Source: B1 sp044370475 (GTDB lineage Bacteria; Bacteroidota; Bacteroidia; UKL13-3). Taken from it: DNA of 8,039 nucleotides. Below the pieces are notes generated by a model that was given only the letters and a program-made list of their open reading frames with translations, ran no database searches and was not told where the DNA came from. A program made the position numbers and the translations under genes. Position 1 is the first letter of the stretch, and each line of letters opens with the position of its first letter. Shown here piece by piece: positions 1-5,747 of this stretch. The DNA is taken from contig JBILVK010000123.1 of assembly GCA_044370475.1 (NCBI GenBank), positions 1 to 8,039 on the forward strand, written 5' to 3'.

Positions 1-1875
1 CTTCTTGTAACTTGGTGTGGTAATTAAGAAAGTGCGATTTACAGAAGCAGCCGATGAATCGTAAATTCCATTGCCATCTGTATCCCAAGAGTATTGCATG
101 AGGGTACCTGTTGAGGTGCTGGTATAGTTTACAGGTTGCAAACTAAATACAGTATCTTGTACTATCATAGATGCTGTTGGCTTGCCATAGGTTGCTGGCA
201 ATGCTTCCCAACGAATGGAGAATCCAGCTGAATCGTATGATGGTGGCACTGTTCCGGTTCCTAATTGGAAACGAACAAATAATCTGCTGCCTCCACGTAT
301 TCCATTCTGTAAAATAGAAGCTGGCAATAGGTTCACATTTGCACCTCCAATTTTGCGTAACACTGGCGCACCCGAACTAATTCCATTATGAATAACCAAG
401 GTATCTGTTGGCAACATCTTAATACGGTCGACCCACAATACAATACTGTCTGCACAAGGCTCTAATAAGAATCCTGGACAGCCAGAAACCTGTGAGCGGG
501 TATAGCTTAAGCCTGCACCACTTGGACCAAACATAAAGCCTTCTTTCTCCGAACTTTTTGAAGCACCACTTCCACTACAGATATTAATACTATTAATTAC
601 CTCTATATAATCCTTCTTACAAATGGTATCAAAGCCCCTATCGTTCCATGCTTGCAAGCAAATGGTAAACTTACCTGGATCGCCTCCAAAAAACAGTGGA
701 TTTTGATCGGTTGGACCCGCAAAGAAATTATTGAAATAAGGAGGTGTGGTACATAAATTACATTGCGGGTCAAAGGTCCAATACCATTGGAACGGTCCGC
801 CAGAAGTAATATCCACTAAAGAGGCATAATCGCCAATACCTATCTTTCTGCGTGCTGCAAAGAAGTTTGGTTTAGGAGCTGTACTTGGCGTATCTACCCA
901 AATATACTTCACAATGCTATCGCGCAAACTATCTCTTTTGATGTCGTTAACTGCTAACAAGCGCACTGGCCAAAAGCCTCTACGGGTAAAGGTATAACGA
1001 AACCTTTGATTGTATTTAGCGGTGTCAATATATTGTTGGGTAGTCCAAGCAACATTGTTGCGCGAATATCCAGGTAATAAAGTATTCTCATTTGGTAAAT
1101 CCCAAAAACTACGCGAGGTATTGGTGCTGGTAGATACTAAGTCGTACGGACTATTAATCCAAACCGTATCATTAGGTATTGAAGTAGTTGTAGCCTGACT
1201 AGGATAAAAATTAGCAATAGGAGGTAGGATCAGACCGCCCCCAGAACCTGATGGAGTGCCTGCTCTAAATTCATCTACAACGACGCCACCGAAACCGCGT
1301 AATGAAAGTCCGCCTGGTGAAAGTCCAGGTATTGAATAATTTAGGATAGAGTTAACTACAGTTGTTCCATTGGCTGCATATAAGAAGCAGGAAACGTTGG
1401 TGTTTGAGTTAAATTGAACCTCTACTCTATACCATTGATTATAAGTATAAGCTTGCTGCACTCCTGCTAAGTCTAAATAGCCCCATGATGCGTTTTGTTG
1501 AACAAAAAATCCATTTTGTGGAGGTGGCGTATTTGGTGCAACCACTAAAGAAAAACCACCACTAGCTGTAGCTCCAAATCCCAGATAAGCCCTGCCTCCT
1601 GCAGAAAAATTCACCCACCAGGAAATTTTTTGTCCGGCAGTACCAACGGTAAGATCTGTTCTATAAGCCCAATCTCCACCGCAAGACAATGCCTTACTGC
1701 CAGAGTATACTGGAGTGGTTACGATGGTAGATGTACCAGCAACTGCATTTATCCAAGGAGAAGATGGCCACGAAGGCAATGTTTCAAAACCTTCTACAAT
1801 AGGGGGTAAAACCTGCGCGCTTACTGTGCCTAGGAACAAACATAAATGAATTAAAAATATGTAAATTTTTTTCAT
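1..1875 (-). CDS. Large secreted multidomain protein (jelly-roll-like, PKD-like and CUB-like domains), C-terminus outside window
   Basis: The frame is open without a stop from an ATG at 1875 to the left edge, giving 625 residues. It starts with a clear signal peptide: MKK, a hydrophobic stretch to about residue 16, and a likely signal peptidase I cut after TVSA (residue 20). Residues about 25-205 look like a concanavalin/LamG-type jelly roll, being Trp- and Gly-rich and ending in a VVVDEFRAG strand. Residues about 218-330 and 335-428 resemble PKD-type beta-sandwich repeats. Residues about 433-558 look like a CUB domain, with cysteines 433, 466 and 474, DTLVIHNG near 491 and a closing SAGFSIRWEA strand. 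A further PKD-like repeat with YSWDTDGNGIYD starts near 565. Proteins of this build in Bacteroidota are usually exported by the Sec system and then type IX secretion, as adhesins or enzymes. The C-terminal sorting domain that would prove this is not in the window. No catalytic domain is visible, so the function is unknown. Confidence 0.85.
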   Translation of the reverse strand, partial: MKKIYIFLIHLCLFLGTVSAQVLPPIVEGFETLPSWPSSPWINAVAGTSTIVTTPVYSGSKALSCGGDWAYRTDLTVGTAGQKISWWVNFSAGGRAYLGFGATASGGFSLVVAPNTPPPQNGFFVQQNASWGYLDLAGVQQAYTYNQWYRVEVQFNSNTNVSCFLYAANGTTVVNSILNYSIPGLSPGGLSLRGFGGVVVDEFRAGTPSGSGGGLILPPIANFYPSQATTTSIPNDTVWINSPYDLVSTSTNTSRSFWDLPNENTLLPGYSRNNVAWTTQQYIDTAKYNQRFRYTFTRRGFWPVRLLAVNDIKRDSLRDSIVKYIWVDTPSTAPKPNFFAARRKIGIGDYASLVDITSGGPFQWYWTFDPQCNLCTTPPYFNNFFAGPTDQNPLFFGGDPGKFTICLQAWNDRGFDTICKKDYIEVINSINICSGSGASKSSEKEGFMFGPSGAGLSYTRSQVSGCPGFLLEPCADSIVLWVDRIKMLPTDTLVIHNGISSGAPVLRKIGGANVNLLPASILQNGIRGGSRLFVRFQLGTGTVPPSYDSAGFSIRWEALPATYGKPTASMIVQDTVFSLQPVNYTSTSTGTLMQYSWDTDGNGIYDSSAASVNRTFLITTPSYKK

Positions 1876-1893
1876 AAGGTTTTGGTTTAAAAT

Positions 1894-1901
1894 CAAATAT
1901 A
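1894..1901 (-). promoter_or_regulatory. Candidate -7 box for the secreted-protein gene
   Basis: Read on the minus strand this is TATATTTG, a perfect match to the Bacteroidota -7 consensus TAnnTTTG, lying 18 bases before the ATG at 1875. At the usual 19-base spacing upstream the sequence is TTA (1921-1923) rather than the expected TTG, so the -33 half is weak. The predicted transcript would have a leader of only about ten bases. The region is very AT-rich, so a chance match is possible. Confidence 0.45.
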
Positions 1902-1928
1902 AAAATTATAATCTTAATTTTAAGTTAA

Positions 1929-1949
1929 ATGTTAAAAAGATTTTAACAT
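1929..1949. repeat. AT-rich perfect palindrome between the divergent genes
   Basis: ATGTTAAAA and TTTTAACAT form a perfect 9-bp inverted repeat around a 3-base centre (AGA). It sits between the divergent secreted-protein gene and serS, about 28 bases upstream of the candidate -7 box for the former and 75 bases before the serS ATG. It could be an operator for a dimeric regulator acting on either gene, or simply a chance palindrome in AT-rich DNA. It lacks the GC-rich stem and T-run expected of a terminator. Confidence 0.4.
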
Positions 1950-2024
1950 AAATTTTCTTCAGGTATCCATACATCAAAAAAATGCGTCTGAAAATATTGA
2001 TATTTGCGAAATAAGAAATAGATC

Positions 2025-3296
2025 ATGTTAACATTACAATACCTGCGCGAGCAAGGCGAGGAAGCAAAAGTTAGATTAAGTAAAAGAAATCCAAAGCATG
2101 CCGAAACGGTTGATAAGGTTTTGGCGATAGATGAAGAAAATAGAAAAGCAAAATCCGAAATGGAGAAAAACCAATCGGAAGCGAATGCCATTGCAAAGAA
2201 GATTGGTGAGTTGATGAAAAGTGGTAACAAAACAGATGCCGAAGAGTTAAAGTTACAAACAGCTAAGCTAAAGGAAACAGGAAAATCTTTGGAAGAACGC
2301 TCTAAGCAATTGGAGCAAGATTTGTTTGATGTGCTGGTTACTTTACCCAATACACCGCATGAATCTGTGCCGGTTGGACAAACAGCAGAGGATAATTATA
2401 CAGTGTTTCAACATGGTGAAATTCCGGTTTTGGGTCCAGATGCTGTGCCGCATTGGGATTTAATAAAGAAGTACGATTTAATTGATTTTGAGTTAGGCGC
2501 TAAGATTACAGGAGCGGGATTTCCGGTTTATAAAGGCAAAGGTGCCCGTTTGCAGCGTGCTATGATCAACTTCTTTTTGGATCAGGCATTGGCAGCAGGT
2601 TACCAAGAAATAATGCCACCTTTGATGGTAAATGCAGATAGTGGTTTTGGTACCGGACAGTTGCCAGATAAGGAAGGACAGATGTACCATTCTACAGTAG
2701 ATGATTTGTATTTGATTCCAACAGCCGAGGTGCCTATTACCAATATATACCGCGATGTGATTTTAAAAGAAGAAGATTTGCCTATCAAAAATGTTGGGTA
2801 TACGCCTTGTTTTAGAAGAGAAGCGGGTGCTTGGGGCGCACATGTTCGCGGTCTGAACCGATTACATCAATTCGACAAAGTTGAGATTGTTCAAATTGCG
2901 CACCCAGATCAATCTTATGCCTTATTGGATGAAATGGTAATACATGTAAAAGGCTTGTTAGAAAAGTTAGAATTGCCATACCGCATCCTTCATTTATGTG
3001 GTGGTGATATGGGCTTTACTTCTGCTTTAACTTACGATTTTGAAACCTATAGCACTGCGCAGGGCAGGTGGTTAGAGGTAAGTTCTACTTCTAATTTTGA
3101 AAGCTTTCAAGCCAATAGGTTAAAATGCAGGTTCAAGAATAAAGATGGAAAGAACCAATTGGTTCATACCTTAAATGGCAGTGCCTTGGCATTACCGCGT
3201 ATCCTTGCTACTATCTTAGAAAATAACCAAACACCAGAAGGAATTCGTGTGCCGAAGGCATTGGTGCCTTATTGCGGATTTGATTTTATTTCGTAG
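2025..3296 (+). CDS. serS: Seryl-tRNA synthetase
   Basis: This class II aminoacyl-tRNA synthetase attaches serine to tRNA-Ser (and to tRNA-Sec where present) in the cytoplasm. The 423-residue length is normal for the family. Residues about 1-112 form the long antiparallel coiled-coil arm that grips the tRNA-Ser variable arm and are rich in Lys, Glu and heptad leucines. The catalytic domain follows. Visible landmarks are GTGQLP near 209, the TAE motif for serine binding near 233-235, class II motif 2 (FRREAG followed by RGLNRLHQFDKVE) at about 262-286, EVSSTSNFESFQANR near 357, and motif 3 (NGSALALPR) from about 384. The MLTLQYLRE start agrees with the usual SerRS N-terminus, and no better start lies upstream. 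No strong Shine-Dalgarno sequence is seen, as is common in Bacteroidota. The gene is divergent from the secreted-protein gene and convergent with lspA, so it is probably monocistronic. Confidence 0.98.
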   Translation: MLTLQYLREQGEEAKVRLSKRNPKHAETVDKVLAIDEENRKAKSEMEKNQSEANAIAKKIGELMKSGNKTDAEELKLQTAKLKETGKSLEERSKQLEQDLFDVLVTLPNTPHESVPVGQTAEDNYTVFQHGEIPVLGPDAVPHWDLIKKYDLIDFELGAKITGAGFPVYKGKGARLQRAMINFFLDQALAAGYQEIMPPLMVNADSGFGTGQLPDKEGQMYHSTVDDLYLIPTAEVPITNIYRDVILKEEDLPIKNVGYTPCFRREAGAWGAHVRGLNRLHQFDKVEIVQIAHPDQSYALLDEMVIHVKGLLEKLELPYRILHLCGGDMGFTSALTYDFETYSTAQGRWLEVSSTSNFESFQANRLKCRFKNKDGKNQLVHTLNGSALALPRILATILENNQTPEGIRVPKALVPYCGFDFIS

Positions 3297-3300
3297 AAAA

Positions 3301-3328
3301 GTCCATAGTCCATAGACCATGGTCCATA
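3301..3328. repeat. Heptad-phased repeat, cluster A (four 7-bp units)
   Basis: Four consecutive 7-bp units read GTCCATA, GTCCATA, GACCATG and GTCCATA, starting five bases after the serS stop codon. The junction of the third and fourth units creates the palindrome GACCATGGTC (3315-3324). The period is exactly seven bases with no insertion or deletion. The motif resembles cluster B downstream, and together they fit a loose GTCnnTR unit. Confidence 0.85.
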
Positions 3329-3352
3329 GCATTTGGCGGCTGGCAGGAATTT

Positions 3353-3380
3353 GTCTTTGGTCGTTAGTCTTTGGTCTTTG
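3353..3380. repeat. Heptad-phased repeat, cluster B (four 7-bp units)
   Basis: Four consecutive 7-bp units read GTCTTTG, GTCGTTA, GTCTTTG and GTCTTTG, ending in a run of G. The cluster lies 24 bases after cluster A and has the same unit length and the same leading GTC, but a different second half (TTTG in place of CATA). The two clusters look like related members of one repeat family rather than a single array. Confidence 0.85.
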
Positions 3381-3572
3381 GGGGCTTTAGTTTAATCTGT
3401 GCATATGATGTTATTTGCGCAATTCTAGCTTCATTCTAAACAGCATTCAAGCAACCTTGATCAACGGCTACAATAGCACATGCGCTGATATATTTGTTTG
3501 CCATTTGGCTCAGCTCCAATTCCTACATCCCTTTTGCCAAATAGAAAGGTTATAATAGTAACAAATGGTTAT

Positions 3573-4202
3573 TTAGAATTGTTGGTTATCTGCTTGCTGC
3601 GCAGGTTCTTGGGGAAAGGCTTGAGTTTGGGCTTTGCTTTCATCTTCGCTTACTGCTTTTTGCATGAATAGGATGATGACGAAGCCGAAGCTGATGGCGG
3701 CGTCTGCGATGTTGAATACGGGTCTAAAGAATTCGAAGTCTTCGCCTGCCCAAAAGGGCCAATTTTCTGGTATGGTGGTTTGTATTAATGGGAAATACAG
3801 CATATCTACCACCCTTCCATGGAACCAGCTGTCGTAACCAAAATACACGCCGTAAAACACAGAGTCAATGATATTACCTAAGGCACCTGCAACAATTAGT
3901 ACCCAGCCATAAACATACATTGAGCGGGTGTTTTTGTCGATAAGCGTTTTAATATAATATCCAATTACACCCACAAAAATGATTCTGAAAAGGGTTAAAA
4001 ATATCTTGCCGGTTTTTCCTCCAAACTCCAAGCCAAATGCCATTCCATAGTTTTCTGTAAAATGCAGTCTGAACCAATCGCCAATGACCGATATTTCTTC
4101 ACCTAAGTAAAAGTGATTTTTGATGTATAATTTAAAATATTGGTCGATGGCCAAAATCACAAATAGAATGGCAATTGGCGTGGTGAATTTTTTTAAGTTC
4201 AT
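3573..4202 (-). CDS. lspA: Lipoprotein signal peptidase (signal peptidase II)
   Basis: This inner-membrane aspartyl protease cleaves the signal peptide of diacylglyceryl-modified prolipoproteins. Four hydrophobic segments are visible at about residues 8-25, 67-84, 97-112 and 163-181. Conserved family motifs are D20 in the first helix, FTENYGMAFG (48-57), GALGNIID (106-113), GRVVDM with the probable catalytic D133, and FNIADA with the probable catalytic D167. At 209 residues it is longer than the roughly 160-170 of proteobacterial LspA. The extra length is in the loops at about 114-129 and 138-160 and in a 27-residue Gln/Glu/Ala-rich tail after 182; longer loops are, as I recall, common in Bacteroidota LspA. 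The start at 4202 is supported by a GAGGAAA ribosome-binding-like sequence and a promoter just upstream. The ileS / DksA-like gene pair lies upstream on the same strand but is separated by a terminator. Confidence 0.97.
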   Translation of the reverse strand: MNLKKFTTPIAILFVILAIDQYFKLYIKNHFYLGEEISVIGDWFRLHFTENYGMAFGLEFGGKTGKIFLTLFRIIFVGVIGYYIKTLIDKNTRSMYVYGWVLIVAGALGNIIDSVFYGVYFGYDSWFHGRVVDMLYFPLIQTTIPENWPFWAGEDFEFFRPVFNIADAAISFGFVIILFMQKAVSEDESKAQTQAFPQEPAQQADNQQF

Positions 4203-4207
4203 TTTCG

Positions 4208-4215
4208 TTTCCTCT
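4208..4215 (-). promoter_or_regulatory. Ribosome-binding-like sequence for lspA
   Basis: The minus strand reads AGAGGAAA, five bases before the ATG at 4202. This purine-rich Shine-Dalgarno-like match stands out because the other genes here lack one. Since the predicted transcription start is near 4213, it may sit at the very 5' end of the mRNA. Confidence 0.5.
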
Positions 4216-4219
4216 GTTG

Positions 4220-4249
4220 CAAAAGTATAAAATAGCGCGTGCTTGCCAA
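4220..4249 (-). promoter_or_regulatory. Bacteroidota-type promoter for lspA
   Basis: On the minus strand TTG (4247-4249) is followed after exactly 19 bases by TACTTTTG (4220-4227), a perfect match to the -7 consensus TAnnTTTG at the accepted spacing for the primary sigma factor of this phylum. The box ends 17 bases before the lspA ATG, implying a leader of about ten bases. It lies downstream of the terminator at 4289-4326, so lspA can be transcribed independently of ileS. Confidence 0.7.
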
Positions 4250-4288
4250 GATAAATAAGTTAAGTGCGTTATTCCATGATTTAACGGC

Positions 4289-4326
4289 AAAAAAGAGGCT
4301 GTTTCACAAAATGAAACAGCCTCTTT
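4289..4326 (-). terminator. Intrinsic terminator after the DksA-like gene
   Basis: AAAGAGGCTGTTTCA (4292-4306) and TGAAACAGCCTCTTT (4312-4326) form a perfect 15-bp stem with a 5-base loop. On the minus strand the stem leads into a run of six T (4294-4289, three of them within the stem), giving a standard intrinsic terminator 45 bases past the DksA-like stop codon. On the plus strand no gene reads into it, and the run of T after the stem is short. Confidence 0.85.
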
Positions 4327-4340
4327 GGTATGTTTTAAGC

Positions 4341-4361
4341 GGGTTTTGCATGTGCAAACCC
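4341..4361 (-). repeat. Short hairpin directly after the DksA-like gene
   Basis: GGGTTTTGC and GCAAACCC form an 8-bp stem with one bulged T and a 4-base loop. It starts ten bases after the DksA-like stop codon and precedes the main terminator. No T-run follows on the minus strand, so it is more likely a 3'-end stabilising structure or a chance hairpin than a second terminator. Confidence 0.45.
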
Positions 4362-4370
4362 CCAATGATA

Positions 4371-5744
4371 TTATTTGTATTGTTGCAATTTAGCTTCCAT
4401 GCTTAGTGTAGTGTGTGGCACTGCACGTAAACGCTCTTTTGAAATTAATTTGCCAGTGATTTTGCAAATACCATAAGTCTTGTTTTCAATGCGTATTAAG
4501 GCATTTTCTAAGTTCTCAATAAACTTACGCTGACGAGCAGCTAACTGACTCAAATATTCTTTTTCAGAGGTTGATGCGCCATCGTCTAGTTTGTTATAGG
4601 CGTTGTCTGTATCTGCACCACCGTTTAAGCCAGGGTTTTGCATTTGGTTAAGTAGGTTGTTTAATTCCTCTTTAGCCAATGTTAGTTTCTTATTGATTAA
4701 TTCTTTGAATTCAACCAATTCAGAATCACTGTATCTTTTGGTATCACCAATTAAATGAGTTTCTTCAGCCTTTTCTTCAAAAACTGGATTCTTGCTCACA
4801 ACTGGCTTCAATGGTTTTGGCGGAGTGTTCAACTTTTTAGGTTCAACCACAACAACTGGTGCTGGTTTTGATTCTTTTTTCACTTCTGGTTTAACCACTT
4901 TCTTCGCTACCACTTTCACTTCTGGTTTCGCAACTGGTTTTGCAACTGGTTTCGCTACCGCTTTAACAACAGGCTTTACAACTGCTTTAACTGCAGGCTT
5001 TGCTACTGTTTTCACAACAGGCTTCACAACTGCTTTTACTGCAGGTTTCGCTACTGTTTTAACTACAGGCTTCGCCACTTTTTTAACAACTGGCTTGGCA
5101 ACCGCTTTAACAACAGGTTTAGTAACAGCCTTCACTGCTGGTTTTGCCGCAGCTTTCTTTGCAGGAGCTGCTTTTGCAATTGGTTTTAATGCCTTTTTAG
5201 CAACTGGTTTTGCAACTGGCTTGCTTACTTTCTTTGCAACTGGCTTGCTTACTTTCTTTGCAACTGGCTTTTTAGCAACTGGTTTAGCAATTACTTTCAC
5301 TGCTTTTTTAGGAGCAACAGCTTTCTTTACTACTTTGCTAATTTTTTTGGCAACAGCTTTCACCACCTTGCTTACCTTTTTAGCAGCAGGTTTCACAATA
5401 GCCTTTTTTGTTGCAAGTTTCTTCACTGCAGGCTTTGTTGCTTTTTTAGCTATAGCCTTTTTTACAATAACTTTTTTAGCAGGAGCTTTTTTAAGAGGAG
5501 CCTTTTTAGTTGCTACTTTTTTTGTCGCCACTTTCTTAATAGGAGCTTTTTTGGTTGCCACCTTTTTAGTTGCTACCTTTTTAACCACCTTTTTAGGTGC
5601 TGGTTTGCTCACTTTTTTAGCAACAGCTTTCTTTGGAGCCACTTTTTTAACAGCAGCTTTTTTAGTTGCTACCTTTTTTACTGCTTTTTTTGGAGCAGCT
5701 TTAACTGCCTTCTTTGGAGCGTTTTTTGTCGTTTTCTTAGCCAT
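4371..5744 (-). CDS. DksA/TraR-family protein with long histone-H1-like basic N-terminal extension
   Basis: The C-terminal part (about residues 335-457) is a DksA/TraR-type domain: RYSDSELVEFKELI, then a helical hairpin with tip GADTDNAYNKLDDGAS, then LAARQRKFIENLENALIRIENKTYGIC and TGKLISKERLRAVPHTTLSMEAK. DksA proteins enter the secondary channel of RNA polymerase and tune transcription. Only one cysteine (C427) of the classical four zinc ligands is present, as I recall for Bacteroidota members generally, and the DxxDxA tip motif is not intact. Residues 1 to about 300 are almost entirely Lys, Ala, Val, Pro and Thr (KKVATKK, KPVAK, KPVVK repeats), like histone H1 tails or AlgP, followed by a Pro/Glu linker. 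Family members in this phylum are usually about 125 residues, so this protein is over three times that length. No methionine lies between residue 1 and the DksA domain, so an ATG-initiated short form is not available. The gene begins three bases after the ileS stop and is likely co-transcribed with it. Confidence 0.93.
   Translation of the reverse strand: MAKKTTKNAPKKAVKAAPKKAVKKVATKKAAVKKVAPKKAVAKKVSKPAPKKVVKKVATKKVATKKAPIKKVATKKVATKKAPLKKAPAKKVIVKKAIAKKATKPAVKKLATKKAIVKPAAKKVSKVVKAVAKKISKVVKKAVAPKKAVKVIAKPVAKKPVAKKVSKPVAKKVSKPVAKPVAKKALKPIAKAAPAKKAAAKPAVKAVTKPVVKAVAKPVVKKVAKPVVKTVAKPAVKAVVKPVVKTVAKPAVKAVVKPVVKAVAKPVAKPVAKPEVKVVAKKVVKPEVKKESKPAPVVVVEPKKLNTPPKPLKPVVSKNPVFEEKAEETHLIGDTKRYSDSELVEFKELINKKLTLAKEELNNLLNQMQNPGLNGGADTDNAYNKLDDGASTSEKEYLSQLAARQRKFIENLENALIRIENKTYGICKITGKLISKERLRAVPHTTLSMEAKLQQYK
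4971..5066 (-). repeat. Tandem 48-bp coding repeat in the basic extension
   Basis: Two adjacent 48-base copies (4971-5018 and 5019-5066) match at about 42 of 48 bases, and a third copy begins at 5067 before decaying. Each encodes the same 16-residue unit, KPVVKTVAKPAVKAVV, at about residues 227-258 of the DksA-like protein. Differences between copies are largely at synonymous positions, so the protein repeat is better conserved than the DNA. Confidence 0.85.
5211..5270 (-). repeat. Perfect 24-bp tandem coding repeat
   Basis: Two identical 24-base copies (5211-5234 and 5235-5258) are followed by a 12-base partial copy. They encode KKVSKPVA-type octapeptides at about residues 163-178 of the DksA-like protein. 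Exact identity at DNA level suggests a recent duplication by slippage, and the 24-base unit keeps the reading frame. Confidence 0.9.
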
Positions 5745-5747
5745 GGC

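Larger units (their letters stand above)
3297..3572. other. Convergent intergenic region between serS and lspA
   Basis: This 276-base gap separates the 3' ends of two convergent genes. Its first part carries two clusters of 7-bp repeats, annotated separately. The remainder (about 3391-3572) shows no convincing gene. A 22-codon ATG frame at 3436-3504 on the minus strand and a 35-codon startless frame just upstream on that strand match nothing I recognise. I see no GC-rich hairpin followed by a T-run, so neither gene has an obvious intrinsic terminator here. Confidence 0.6.

Noticed and set aside
1999..2006. GATATTTG as a -7 box for serS
   Set aside because: It differs from TAnnTTTG at the first position, and no TTG lies at the required spacing upstream, so I could not support a serS promoter.
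1943..2350. A 135-codon minus-strand open frame overlapping the start of serS
   Set aside because: It is antisense to the conserved coiled-coil arm of SerRS and has no domain of its own; it is a shadow frame.
3301..3380. CRISPR-like array
   Set aside because: The units are seven bases long and directly adjacent, with no spacers and no cas genes nearby.
3436..3570. Small minus-strand gene or gene remnant between lspA and serS
   Set aside because: The only ATG frame is 22 codons, the longer frame (about 35 codons) has no start codon, and neither resembles a known family.
4289..4326. End of an insertion sequence or MITE, because of the long perfect inverted repeat
   Set aside because: The arms are separated by only five bases, no target duplication is seen, and the T-run plus position after a stop codon fit a terminator.
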